Shown here piece after piece: positions 35,973 to 44,560 of a stretch of 64,000 nucleotides of DNA. The stretch covers positions 1 to 64,000 of the forward strand of contig JAPPGC010000095.1 in assembly GCA_028875125.1 (NCBI GenBank). The letters are read 5' to 3'. The position numbers and the translations under genes are program-made. The notes beneath the pieces are model-generated. The model did no database searches, was not told the origin of the DNA, and saw only the letters and a program-made list of their open reading frames with translations. Source of the stretch: Bacteroidota bacterium. Its GTDB lineage: Bacteria > Bacteroidota > Rhodothermia > Rhodothermales > Bin80. Position 1 is the first letter of the stretch; each line of letters begins with the position of its first letter.

Positions 35973-36821
35973 ATGAAACTTATTCGTATTGGACCCTCTG
36001 GACAAGAAAAACCCGGACTGCTAGTGGATGATGGTCGGCGTATTGACGCTACCCCGGTTGTAGACGACTACGATGAGCAATTCTTTGACCAGGGCGGACT
36101 AGCAAGGCTACGTGCATGGTTCAATGGAAGTACATCGCATCAGGAACTGGATCCCGATTTACGTATGGGTCCTCCTATTGCCCGCCCTTCAAAAATTGTT
36201 TGCGTTGGACTTAACTATGCACTGCACGCCAAAGAAAGCGGAATGAACCCCCCAACGGAACCTGTTCTGTTCTTTAAGGCCAGTTCTGCCATTTGCGGTC
36301 CTTATGATGATGTTATAATTCCCGATGACAAAACCGACTGGGAAGTCGAATTAGCCGTGGTCATTGGCAAACGTGCCAGCTATATTACCGTCGAACAAGC
36401 TCCAGATTATGTCGCAGGCTATGTAATACACAACGACTACAGTGAGCGTATAAGCCAGTTGGAACGTGGCGGCCAGTGGGTTAAGGGAAAGAGCTTTGAC
36501 ACATTTGCGCCACTGGGGCCCTTCCTTGCAACCGCCGACGAAATCCCCGACCCCAATAGCCTCAAACTATGGTTGTCGGTCAATGGAACTATGCTGCAAG
36601 ACAGCACTACGGCCGATTTTATATTCAACGTGTGGGAGGTGATCAGTTACACGAGCCAGTTCATGACTCTCTTGCCTGGAGATGTGATTTCTACTGGCAC
36701 ACCTGCCGGGGTAGGCCTGGGATTGAAACCTCAGCGATTCCTGCAGCCAGGTGATATTGTCGAACTCGGTATAGACGGGCTAGGCACGGCCCGGCAGGTT
36801 GCACGTTCACTCAATCCATAA
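35973..36821 (+). CDS. Fumarylacetoacetate hydrolase-family protein (diketo-deoxy-sugar-acid hydrolase-like)
   Basis: The 282-residue protein (start MKLIRIGPSG) has the FAH catalytic core: IVCVGLNYALHAKESG, then the metal-binding EPVLFFKASSA and DWEVELAVVIG with the E-x-E pattern, then GYVIHNDYSER and ISTGTPAGVGLG. Members with this N-terminal extension include 2,4-diketo-3-deoxy-L-fuconate hydrolase and ureidoglycolate lyase. After the SDR gene by 13 nt, it fits a pathway in which the dehydrogenase makes a 2,4-diketo acid that this enzyme splits into pyruvate and a hydroxy acid. That assignment is inference. Confidence 0.87.
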   Translation: MKLIRIGPSGQEKPGLLVDDGRRIDATPVVDDYDEQFFDQGGLARLRAWFNGSTSHQELDPDLRMGPPIARPSKIVCVGLNYALHAKESGMNPPTEPVLFFKASSAICGPYDDVIIPDDKTDWEVELAVVIGKRASYITVEQAPDYVAGYVIHNDYSERISQLERGGQWVKGKSFDTFAPLGPFLATADEIPDPNSLKLWLSVNGTMLQDSTTADFIFNVWEVISYTSQFMTLLPGDVISTGTPAGVGLGLKPQRFLQPGDIVELGIDGLGTARQVARSLNP

Positions 36822-36826
36822 TCGCG

Positions 36827-38179
36827 ATGACTCCCATCCTGATTCTATTGCTCGGAATCATCATTGTCGTAGGCTTGATTGTAGGCCTGCGAATCAATGC
36901 ATTTGTCGCGCTTATTGCCGCGGCCATCGTGATCAGTATTCTTTCCCCCGGAGAATGGTCAACCAAGATTACACGCGTGGCCACCGCTTTTGGAACAACT
37001 GCAGGAAGCATTGGCATCGTGATTGCCATGGCAGCAATGATTGGCGTAACCATGATGAACAGTGGTGCGGCCGACCGTGTCGTTCAGGCCTTTATTCGTT
37101 TACTGGGACAGGAGCGGGGCAGTCCTGCCCTAGCAGCCAGCGGTTTCATGCTGTCGATTCCAGTATTCTTTGATACGGTATTCTACTTGCTGATTCCCCT
37201 CGCCCGCTCACTGTTTACACAGACCAAGCGAAATTATCTCACATATGTCGTCGCAATCGCCGCCGGAGCAGCAGCTACACATGCACTGGTACCTCCTACA
37301 CCAGGGCCGTTGATTATCGCCGAAAACCTGAGTGTGGACTTGGGTACCATGATTTTGGTGGGAATCACTGTGGCACTGCCGGCCGCAATCCTGGGATTGC
37401 TGTATGCTGGCTGGCTGAATCGAAGAATGACCGTCCCCATGCGAGACGTTCCGGGGGTAGATACCGATGCAACTGTGCTTGACCAGCTTCCTGGCTTAGG
37501 CTTCTCTGTACTGCCCATTGTTCTCCCAATATTCCTGATTGCGGGCAAAACGGTCTTTCTCCCACTCCTGGATAACGACACGATTCTCGCTCGCTGGATC
37601 ATCGTACTGGGTGACCCAAATATGGCGCTACTCTTAGCAGCGGCGGTATCTACGGCAGTGTATATCCAAATGCGACGACCCTCGCGAGAAAATCTTGGCA
37701 AACTGATTGAGCAGTCACTGATGAGCGGTGGACTCATCATTCTCATCACCGCCGCAGGCGGGACGTTCGGTGCCATGCTTAAAGAAGCCCAAATTGGACC
37801 CGCAATCAGCGATCTGTTTGCCGGCGCCTCGGGAACATCGGGGCTGGGGATGCTCATACTCGGTTTTGGTATTGCCAGTCTGCTCAAATTTGCCCAGGGA
37901 TCGTCAGCAGTCGCAATGATCACGGCCTCAGCTATGCTGGCGGCGATGATCACACCCGAACAAGATCTTGGATTCAATGTGGTATATCTGGGGACCGCCA
38001 TTGGCGCAGGCTCACTGGTTGGATCCTGGATGAATGACAGTGGATTCTGGATATACTCAAAAATGAGCGGCCTGACCGAGGTAGAGACACTCAAGTCTTG
38101 GTCAGCGCTGCTAGTCATTCTGGGGATTTCTGCAGGCTTGATGTCCGTGATCTTATCACTTCTTCTCCCTCTCACATAG
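36827..38179 (+). CDS. GntP-family gluconate/sugar-acid permease
   Basis: This 450-residue inner-membrane protein has about 12-14 hydrophobic segments and GntP-family features: ALVPPTPGPLIIAENL, SLLKFAQGSSAVAMITASAM and GAGSLVGSWMNDSGFW. Family members are proton symporters for gluconate and related sugar acids. It starts 5 nt after the FAH-family gene and is followed 6 nt later by the dehydratase, so it is in the same operon and most likely imports the sugar acid the cluster degrades. The antisense 376-residue ORF is a shadow. Confidence 0.92.
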   Translation: MTPILILLLGIIIVVGLIVGLRINAFVALIAAAIVISILSPGEWSTKITRVATAFGTTAGSIGIVIAMAAMIGVTMMNSGAADRVVQAFIRLLGQERGSPALAASGFMLSIPVFFDTVFYLLIPLARSLFTQTKRNYLTYVVAIAAGAAATHALVPPTPGPLIIAENLSVDLGTMILVGITVALPAAILGLLYAGWLNRRMTVPMRDVPGVDTDATVLDQLPGLGFSVLPIVLPIFLIAGKTVFLPLLDNDTILARWIIVLGDPNMALLLAAAVSTAVYIQMRRPSRENLGKLIEQSLMSGGLIILITAAGGTFGAMLKEAQIGPAISDLFAGASGTSGLGMLILGFGIASLLKFAQGSSAVAMITASAMLAAMITPEQDLGFNVVYLGTAIGAGSLVGSWMNDSGFWIYSKMSGLTEVETLKSWSALLVILGISAGLMSVILSLLLPLT

Positions 38180-38185
38180 TAAAAA

Positions 38186-39865
38186 ATGAACCGGTACAGT
38201 AGGCAGGTGACACAAAACCCTCTGCAAAGTGGCGCGCGCGCCATGCTGCACGCCGTCGGCCTGACAGAAAAAGATCTTGAAAAACCACAGGTTGGCATCG
38301 TGAGCATGGGCTGGGAAGGAAACCCATGCAACATGCACCTCAATGACTTGGCAAAGAGCATCAAGAGCAGCGTTCAGACACAGGATCTGGTTGGTCTGAT
38401 CTACCACACGATTGGGGTAAGCGACGGTATATCCATGGGCTCTTCGGGTATGCGTTTCTCGCTTCCTTCTCGCGATCTCATAGCTGAATCTATTGAGACG
38501 GTCGCGTCAGCTCAATGGTATGATGCCGTGATAGCCGTTGCAGGTTGTGATAAAAATATGCCCGGATCCATCATGGCATTGGCGAGACTCAATCGCCCCG
38601 GGCTCATGGTGTACGGCGGCACAATCAAGCCTGGATGCTGGAATGGAAAACCGATTGATATTATATCCGCATTTGAAGCGGCTGGCCAACGCGCGACCGG
38701 ATCCATAACCGATAAGGATTTTCGGGAAATTGCCCGTCACGCTTGCCCGGGCGCCGGCGCCTGCGGGGGCATGTATACGGCGAACACGATGGCTTCTGCC
38801 ATAGAAGCCCTGGGGATGACAGTGCCTTTTGACTCGTCATACCCTGCAGTCAGCGACGAAAAACAGGCAGAAACAGGGCAAATAGGTGAGGTGATTTATC
38901 AGCTCCTGGAAAAGGACCTCAAACCAAAAGATATTCTCACCCGCGAAGCATTCGAAAATGCTCTGCGCGTGGTCATTGTGCTTGGGGGATCAACTAACGC
39001 TGCCCTTCACCTAATTGCCATGGCCAGGGCTGCCCAAGTGCCGCTGACTCTGAACGACTTTCAGACGATGAGCAATAAAACTCCCCTTCTTGGTGATCTG
39101 AAACCCAGCGGGCGTTTTGTAATGGAAGATCTCTATAACGTGGGGGGAGTCCCCGCTGTGATGAAGATGCTCCTTGAAAATGATCTGCTGCACGGCAGCT
39201 GCATGACCATCACTGGTCGTACGGTGGAAGAAAATTTGGCAGAAGTGCCCGCCCTGACAGCAGGACAGGAAGTGATAAAACCACTTGATCAACCTGTAAA
39301 AACGACCGGGCACCTGCAGATTCTCTACGGAAATTTGGCCACAGAAGGGGCCGTCGCTAAAATTACAGGTAAGGAAGGAGATCGGTTCGACGGATCTGCA
39401 CGTGTGTTTGATACGGAAGAAGAAGCTATGGAAGCTATTCTCGGAGGAAAAATCAAAACCGGAGATGTGCTCGTCCTACGCTACTGCGGCCCCAAAGGAG
39501 GACCCGGTATGCCCGAAATGCTCCGCCCAACCAGTGCAATCGTGGGTGCTGGTCTGGGGGACAAAGTCGCGCTAATCACCGATGGTCGCTTCTCAGGCGC
39601 TACACATGGGTTCGTGGTCGGTCATATTACACCTGAGGCACAGGTTGGCGGCATGATCGCGCTGGTGGAAGATGGGGATCCCATTACCATTGACACGGTC
39701 AACCGTGTCCTGACACTTGGAGTCAGTGAGCCAGTATTGAATGCGAGACGAGAGAGTTGGTCAGCCCCGCCGCTTAAAGCGGATGCCGGTGTACTCCTAC
39801 GGTATGCGCGAACCGTGTCCTCGGCCAGTGACGGATGTATTACTGACGCGGCCTCCGCAACTTGA
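38186..39865 (+). CDS. IlvD/Edd-family dehydratase
   Basis: This 559-residue protein belongs to the dihydroxy-acid/sugar-acid dehydratases. Three cysteine sites expected for the Fe-S cluster are present: [16 protein letters not shown] and [16 protein letters not shown]; the C-terminal block [14 protein letters not shown] is also standard. Length fits dihydroxy-acid dehydratase (IlvD, branched-chain amino acids). However, the neighbours (GntP permease, FAH hydrolase, SDR, sugar alcohol dehydrogenase) and absence of other ilv genes favour a sugar-acid dehydratase making a 2-keto-3-deoxy acid. Sequence alone does not decide between them. Confidence 0.88.
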   Translation: MNRYSRQVTQNPLQSGARAMLHAVGLTEKDLEKPQVGIVSMGWEGNPCNMHLNDLAKSIKSSVQTQDLVGLIYHTIGVSDGISMGSSGMRFSLPSRDLIAESIETVASAQWYDAVIAVAGCDKNMPGSIMALARLNRPGLMVYGGTIKPGCWNGKPIDIISAFEAAGQRATGSITDKDFREIARHACPGAGACGGMYTANTMASAIEALGMTVPFDSSYPAVSDEKQAETGQIGEVIYQLLEKDLKPKDILTREAFENALRVVIVLGGSTNAALHLIAMARAAQVPLTLNDFQTMSNKTPLLGDLKPSGRFVMEDLYNVGGVPAVMKMLLENDLLHGSCMTITGRTVEENLAEVPALTAGQEVIKPLDQPVKTTGHLQILYGNLATEGAVAKITGKEGDRFDGSARVFDTEEEAMEAILGGKIKTGDVLVLRYCGPKGGPGMPEMLRPTSAIVGAGLGDKVALITDGRFSGATHGFVVGHITPEAQVGGMIALVEDGDPITIDTVNRVLTLGVSEPVLNARRESWSAPPLKADAGVLLRYARTVSSASDGCITDAASAT

Positions 39866-39868
39866 TCT

Positions 39869-40867
39869 ATGCGTGCGCTTGTTTATAAGGGAGCATTCCA
39901 GATTGACCTGCAACAGGTACCTGATCCGCGGCCGCTTCCCCACGAAGTGCTTGTACGAATAGACGCTGTTGGTATTTGTGGGTCTGATGTACATGGATAC
40001 ACAGGAACAACCGGGCGTCGTCTTCCCCCACTTATTATGGGGCATGAGGCGGCTGGGCGAGTCGCAGAACCCGCCAATGGATTTGAAGCAGGCGAAGAAG
40101 TTTGCTTTGACTCTACTGTTGGATGCACCGAGTGCTCCGAATGTGCTTCCGGCCAGGTGAACCGCTGCACCAAACGAACGGTGTTCGGTGTGAGCACGCC
40201 TCGTTTTAGACGTGATGGTGCGATGGCAGATTTCGTTTGTGTGCCCGCCCATGTGCTCAGGCGCGTACCCGACGGGCTGCCGCTCAATATTGCGGCCATG
40301 TTTGAGCCACTCTCGGTTGGCTCGCACGCAGTACGCAGAGGCGGCAATGCCCAAAACGCCCGGGTTCTGATTATTGGCGCAGGAATGATCGGCCTGAGCA
40401 TCCTACTTTGTGTGCAATTGCAGGAGCCGAGCGAAATCATTGTCATTGAGCCCCATGAGAATCGAAAAGCAATGGCACGTCAGATTGGCGCTGACCGCGT
40501 GCTTGATCCCGAGAACAGTGCACAGACCATTGATGCGGATCTCACTTTTGAGGCAGTAGGGGCTAGCTCAACCGTTGCCCAAGCCATCCATCATACTAAG
40601 CCAGGCGGGAGAATTGTGCTTGTTGGAAATACCTCTCAACACCCTCCGGTTGATGTTCAACGTATTGTCGCGAAGGAGTTGACCCTGACCGGGACTTACG
40701 CAAATGCGGGGGAATACGACGAAATCATTAACCTCGTATCCCGACAACAACTGGATCCCTCCCCGCTAATTAGCACAACACTGCCGCTTGAGGATGGACC
40801 CGAAGCCTTTGACCGATTATACAGACAGGCGGAGCCGGAATGGATTAAGGTGCTCCTGCATACCTGA
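39869..40867 (+). CDS. Zinc-dependent alcohol (sugar) dehydrogenase
   Basis: This 332-residue MDR-type dehydrogenase has the catalytic zinc ligands in AVGICGSDVHGY and MGHEAAGRV, the structural-zinc cysteines in TVGCTECSECASGQVNRCTK, and the Rossmann motif VLIIGAGMIGLS. It resembles sorbitol/threonine dehydrogenases. It begins 3 nt after the dehydratase and is the last gene of the rightward sugar-acid run. Its 3' end is echoed by a diverged copy at about 42596-42625. A role in oxidising the entering sugar or alcohol is likely. Confidence 0.9.
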   Translation: MRALVYKGAFQIDLQQVPDPRPLPHEVLVRIDAVGICGSDVHGYTGTTGRRLPPLIMGHEAAGRVAEPANGFEAGEEVCFDSTVGCTECSECASGQVNRCTKRTVFGVSTPRFRRDGAMADFVCVPAHVLRRVPDGLPLNIAAMFEPLSVGSHAVRRGGNAQNARVLIIGAGMIGLSILLCVQLQEPSEIIVIEPHENRKAMARQIGADRVLDPENSAQTIDADLTFEAVGASSTVAQAIHHTKPGGRIVLVGNTSQHPPVDVQRIVAKELTLTGTYANAGEYDEIINLVSRQQLDPSPLISTTLPLEDGPEAFDRLYRQAEPEWIKVLLHT

Positions 40868-41087
40868 GCATAATGGTCTACGGAGACTCCCATGATGGAT
40901 GTGTCGGGGAGCCTTGCCCTGAGCTCACCTATGAGGTCATTCTCTGCGCCCCCAGTACTGACCAAAGAGAGCCCAACCCGGTGCTTCATTCAACAAACAT
41001 TACTAGGATAATTCTTCGTCACTGGGAAGGATTGGAAAGAAAGATGCATTCACGCTTTTGGCCGCACGATAGTCATCGAATGCATCT
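40835..41087 (+). repeat. Dehydrogenase-HAD junction repeat, copy A
   Basis: This direct repeat aligns with 42596-42850 over ~250 bp, including the 3' end of the dehydrogenase gene (CCGGAATGGAT, then CTCCTGCATACCTGAG) and continuing into the 3' end of the HAD gene. In copy A the dehydrogenase part is intact and the HAD part is broken; in copy B the reverse holds. Identity by eye is about 70-80% with indels. Confidence 0.75.
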
Positions 41088-41140
41088 TAACATCAGTGCT
41101 CGCCCTGCTGATCCGATGTATACCAGCACGGACCGCCCAG
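40878..41140 (-). pseudogene. Relic of the HAD phosphatase 3' end
   Basis: Leftward frames here reproduce the end of the intact HAD gene at 42639-43514 with frameshifts and stops: DAFDDYRAAKSVNA after stops where the intact gene has DAFGDYRAAQSVNA, then ENDLIGELRARLP against EDDLIGELSARLP, then PTHPSWESP-stop against PKHPHWESQ-stop. Weaker resemblance may continue to about 41300. It is not functional. Confidence 0.8.
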
Positions 41141-41299
41141 ATGATATTCCCGTAACCCTATCAGCGCGCCAGCATTGCCCAAACCCATAATTCGGAAACC
41201 GCCATTGAGCATCAACTCAATGAAAGCAGTCCGGTTACCCGCCAAGTATTTAACGTAGCCGTTTGATTGGGTCGAATGGTGGTGGATCACCACCCGGGA

Positions 41300-41594
41300 A
41301 ACACTCGATCAGGTTTCACGCAACGGTCTCCCGGACTGGAATTATCCTTGCCGACTACGCTCGGGGCATCAGTTCATCCCGCGAGTAATAGTGGTACTAC
41401 AGCAAGATTTTTATGATGTGATATAATCCCCTTGGTGGCTAAGCCAACGGTATCTGTGCGATAATCCCATATAGCATAGCCCTTCTCCTACTATCTGTCG
41501 TGCGTGCTTCTCGTTTGTCCCGTGCGAATGAAGATTACATGGTATTGTACTGCTTACCGTCACCTTCACGGTACATAACCATGTTGGCGGCTGC
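41300..41594. other. Intergenic, no gene seen
   Basis: This low-complexity-free stretch lies between the HAD relic and the retropepsin gene. It contains the hexamer-rich text GATGTGATATAATCCCC but no open frame with family resemblance. Confidence 0.35.
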
Positions 41595-42059
41595 TTACCG
41601 CTCCCCTTCGGCTTGGCTTCGCCTTCTTATTACTACCCTCCCCGTATCCCCCTCGTATATCAAAACGAACCAACGCAGTATATCGCGCCCAATTAGGAAT
41701 TCGTGCGGGAAGCTGCTTCTCGCCAGTGGGAGTCCGGCGAGATGCATTATTCTCACACAGGATAGTCCTGATATATCAATGAGGGCAGCATAGTAATTCG
41801 TTTGCTGCGGTCCGTGAACCCCATTCACTGTTTGCGTGTCGCAAATCTCTAATTCGAGCTTCTTCGCTAAGTCTATATCAATGCAACTCTTGTCAGCTCC
41901 AGTGTCCACCAAGGCGTCACAAGGCCCACTCTTTCGCTCTGCTGGGGCAACCCTACCAACCTGCTCAACCCTAATCGATAGCGTCGGGCCACTAAGCTCT
42001 AACTCGTCTTGCCCAGTACGATAGTAGTCACTATCAAAGCCGCACTCAACCTCAAGCAT
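41595..42059 (-). CDS. Retropepsin-like (clan AA) aspartic protease
   Basis: The 154-residue protein has one half of a pepsin fold, as in retroviral proteases: the active-site triad ALVDTGADKSCID near residue 50 (Asp-Thr-Gly) and the second conserved block FLIGRDIL near residue 120 (hydrophobic-Gly-Arg-Asp). Such single-domain proteins act as dimers. No signal peptide or membrane helix is seen, so it is probably cytoplasmic. The upstream DUF5678 gene overlaps it by 8 nt. The pair sits between two copies of a duplicated junction, which points to insertion. Target unknown. Confidence 0.8.
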   Translation of the reverse strand: MLEVECGFDSDYYRTGQDELELSGPTLSIRVEQVGRVAPAERKSGPCDALVDTGADKSCIDIDLAKKLELEICDTQTVNGVHGPQQTNYYAALIDISGLSCVRIMHLAGLPLARSSFPHEFLIGRDILRWFVLIYEGDTGRVVIRRRSQAEGER

Positions 42060-42288
42060 GAAGGCTCGCGAACCGAACGCTGGCAGGAACGCCTTTCTGG
42101 CCTACCTTACGTATCAGACAGGGTCTAATCTTCCGCTTTTCGTACGCATCATTAACCGCAAGAGCGAAGGTGTCGTATGCCCCTACTAATTTCCGGTCGT
42201 GAAAAACGACCCATTTGCCCATAAAATCGCGCTCCAGTTCGGGCTGCATATCGTTAAAGACCTCAATTTCCCTGTTGAGTGTCTCCAT
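42052..42288 (-). CDS. DUF5678-like small protein, partner of the retropepsin
   Basis: The 78-residue protein from METLNREIEVF resembles DUF5678: a short helix, then GKWVVFHDRKLVGAYDTF, a helical AVNDAYEKRKIRPCLIRKVG segment, and a tail. The ORF track starts 14 residues earlier, but the Met before ETLNRE is the better start. It overlaps the retropepsin gene by 8 nt. Small proteins of this kind adjacent to clan-AA proteases recur in other bacteria as I recall; their function is not known. A regulator or substrate of the protease is possible. Confidence 0.7.
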   Translation of the reverse strand: METLNREIEVFNDMQPELERDFMGKWVVFHDRKLVGAYDTFALAVNDAYEKRKIRPCLIRKVGQKGVPASVRFASLHA

Positions 42289-42638
42289 TACGACACCTCT
42301 TGGATCATGTTTGCAGGTTGATGTACGCAAGATGTCCCTAAGAGTTCTTCGTAGCTTCGTGGTATCCGCACGGCAAATCGCAGGAAAAGACCTATTCCAC
42401 GTGAGAGATTATCGTTCGGATACAGCCAACCTGCTAAGCAGATAGAGTAGGTGGGTTAGTTCCGTTCATTTCAAGGAAACATTCAGAAACAGATAAACTC
42501 CTGACACGGTGAAGAATAATGGCAAGGGCATCGTGACGGCCGGAACATACTTTTGAGTTGGCTCGGTGCTATTGAACTTCCTACTATGCCAGAAACCGGA
42601 ATGGATCCAGATACTCCTGCATACCTGAGATTTTTGGG
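42289..42638. other. Intergenic containing the start of junction copy B
   Basis: It holds no gene. From 42596 it is a diverged copy of the dehydrogenase 3' end (CCGGAATGGAT, CTCCTGCATACCTGAG). It should also contain the promoter of the DUF5678-retropepsin pair, which I could not locate. Confidence 0.4.
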
Positions 42639-42850
42639 CTACTGCGACTCCCAGTGTGGATGCTTCGGGAGTCTTGCGCTGAGCTCACCTATTAGGTCAT
42701 CCTCGTACGCTCCCCGATACCGACCAAGAAGAAACCGATCCAGCGCTTCATTGAAAAACCGCTCCCAGGACGATTCTTCGTCACCTGGAAGGATAGGAAA
42801 GAAACATGCATTAACACTTTGGGCCGCACGATAGTCACCGAATGCATCTC
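42596..42850 (+). repeat. Dehydrogenase-HAD junction repeat, copy B
   Basis: This is the partner of the repeat at 40835-41087. Here the HAD part (42639 onward) is the intact gene's 3' end and the dehydrogenase part is only a fragment. The two copies bracket the retropepsin/DUF5678 pair, about 1.5 kb apart. Confidence 0.75.
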
Positions 42851-43514
42851 CAATCATGAGCATTTGTTCAGGAGCGTACTGACTTGCGGCAGCGGTAGAT
42901 AACTGGTACGATTTAGGGCCCATTTCCTGGCCCGCAATCAACCCGACATAGCCCGAAAGTCCATGTTCACTCCATTCCCGTCGCAATGCCTCTACCGGTG
43001 TACTGGAAGCTACCATCATATCCGCGTGTTCGGCCGCCCGAGCCAGTGAATCGTGTACATATGGGAATGGAGGAACCCCGTGCACCATCTCAGTCACCGC
43101 TTCATTAACGGCCTCGCTCCAAAGCAGGGCGTCTGCCAGCGCCTCGTTGCCTACGGCCGCATTTGCGAGAGCGGGGTTGCCCAGTTTGGGTTTTGATTTG
43201 ATCCAGTCTTGGAGCGCTTCCAAAACTGGCACCGACACGTTGCGACGCAAAACTTCAGGCCGTTTACGCAACTGATCCATTACTTCCACCAGTGCAGGGA
43301 AGCGATTCATGCCCCGATGTACGGAATAAAGGTTCACAAACTCCCAGGATTGTCTGGCGAATTTACTGACAGCCTGTAAGCCATAATGGCGGATCGTCAC
43401 CGGGCAGAAGCATTCCTTGTGCTTGATTTCCATCGTATCAAACACACAGCCATCGGAGTCAATGGCAATAAAAAAGTCCTTTTCTCTCTGAGGAGCTGAC
43501 AATGATTGACCCAT
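42639..43514 (-). CDS. HAD-superfamily phosphatase
   Basis: The 291-residue protein has motif I AIDSDGCVFDTM (D-x-D), motif II in VASSTPVEALR, a likely Lys in QEMGPKSYQL, and motif IV MIGDAFGDYRAA. A large helical cap lies between residues 30 and 170. It is the last gene of a leftward three-gene set with the TIM-barrel isomerase (60 nt upstream) and the AroE-like dehydrogenase. It may dephosphorylate a sugar phosphate made by that set; the substrate is unknown. Its 3' end is duplicated as a relic at 40878-41140. Confidence 0.82.
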   Translation of the reverse strand: MGQSLSAPQREKDFFIAIDSDGCVFDTMEIKHKECFCPVTIRHYGLQAVSKFARQSWEFVNLYSVHRGMNRFPALVEVMDQLRKRPEVLRRNVSVPVLEALQDWIKSKPKLGNPALANAAVGNEALADALLWSEAVNEAVTEMVHGVPPFPYVHDSLARAAEHADMMVASSTPVEALRREWSEHGLSGYVGLIAGQEMGPKSYQLSTAAASQYAPEQMLMIGDAFGDYRAAQSVNACFFPILPGDEESSWERFFNEALDRFLLGRYRGAYEDDLIGELSARLPKHPHWESQ

Positions 43515-43574
43515 CTCGGATACGTAATTCGGGCCAGTTGAACGTACATCAACGACCCTGGATACACCGCCGCC

Positions 43575-44513
43575 CTACCGAAGGAAGGGTATAAACTGAC
43601 GCAAATAGGTGCTGCTCTGCATTAAGGCACACTTCCGCAGTTCCAGCGATCCTTCGTAGGCACGATCCTCTACCTCAACACAGACAGCTCCACTATATCC
43701 TACATCCGTGAGCAACGAAAAAAACTTCCCCCAATTCACATCTCCCAATCCAGGCAGCTTGGGGGTATGGTAGGAGTTGGGAGTTGCCATGATACCGACT
43801 TCGTCCAGACGATCTTGATCCAGTCGAACATCCTTTGCGTGAATGTGAAAGAGTCGATCCGAAAAATTTCGTATGGGTCTCAGGTAATCCATATGCTGCC
43901 AAATCATATGGGAGGGATCGTAGTTGAGTCCAATGGATGAACTCCCTAGGTCAGTAAAGAGTCGACGCCAAATGGCTGGTGTATGGGCAATGTTTTTGCC
44001 TGCGGGCCATTCGTCATCCGTAAAGTACATCGGACAGTTTTCGATCCCTATTCGAACCCCCCTCTCCTCAGCAAAATCTACAATGGGCTTCCATACCTCC
44101 AGTAAACGCGGCCAGTTGTCATCAACCGAGCGGTTCCAATCACGACCAATAAATGTGTTCACTGTATCCAGTTCAAGCACTGTTGCCGCCTCAATCATGC
44201 GTAGAATATGCGTGATATATACCTCTCCTTCTTCAATATCTGGGCACAATGGGTTGGGATAGTATCCCAATGCACTGATTGAACATCCATGGTCATCTGC
44301 CAACTCCCGCAATTCCCGGGCCTTCGCCGAATTCATTGATCTCACATCTACATGCGTAACCCCGGCATAGCGGCGTGTGGCTTTTCCCAGCGGCCAACAC
44401 ATAAGCTCTACGCAGTCGTAGGAAAACTGTGAAGCCCAATCAAAAAGATCTTTCACCGAACATTCGGGAAGTATGGCACTGACGAATCCTAGTTGTAAGT
44501 TGTTTGCATTCAT
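43575..44513 (-). CDS. Sugar phosphate isomerase/epimerase (TIM barrel, AP-endonuclease-2 fold)
   Basis: The 312-residue protein has the xylose-isomerase-like barrel with metal ligands typical of the family: GIENCPMYF, then [12 protein letters not shown], then HIHAKDV, and CVEVED near the end. The starting segment [17 protein letters not shown] is the common N-terminal strand and helix. Members isomerise or epimerise sugars such as hydroxypyruvate, inosose or tagatose. It is 47 nt downstream of the AroE-like gene and 60 nt upstream of the HAD gene on the same strand, so a shared pathway is likely. Confidence 0.85.
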   Translation of the reverse strand: MNANNLQLGFVSAILPECSVKDLFDWASQFSYDCVELMCWPLGKATRRYAGVTHVDVRSMNSAKARELRELADDHGCSISALGYYPNPLCPDIEEGEVYITHILRMIEAATVLELDTVNTFIGRDWNRSVDDNWPRLLEVWKPIVDFAEERGVRIGIENCPMYFTDDEWPAGKNIAHTPAIWRRLFTDLGSSSIGLNYDPSHMIWQHMDYLRPIRNFSDRLFHIHAKDVRLDQDRLDEVGIMATPNSYHTPKLPGLGDVNWGKFFSLLTDVGYSGAVCVEVEDRAYEGSLELRKCALMQSSTYLRQFIPFLR

Positions 44514-44560
44514 GTCCGAATTTACAAGTTAGAGTAAGCCACAAGTTAAGCCGAACGCCG

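Noticed and set aside
37234-38364. 376-residue ORF antisense to the GntP permease and dehydratase genes
   Set aside because: It is the mirror of strongly recognised genes, has no family resemblance, and consists of low-information Ser/Pro/Arg-rich sequence.
41093-41293. 66-residue ORF (SNGYVKYLAGNRTAF...) as a gene
   Set aside because: It overlaps the HAD relic, has no good start, and shows only faint resemblance to the matching region of the intact HAD gene.
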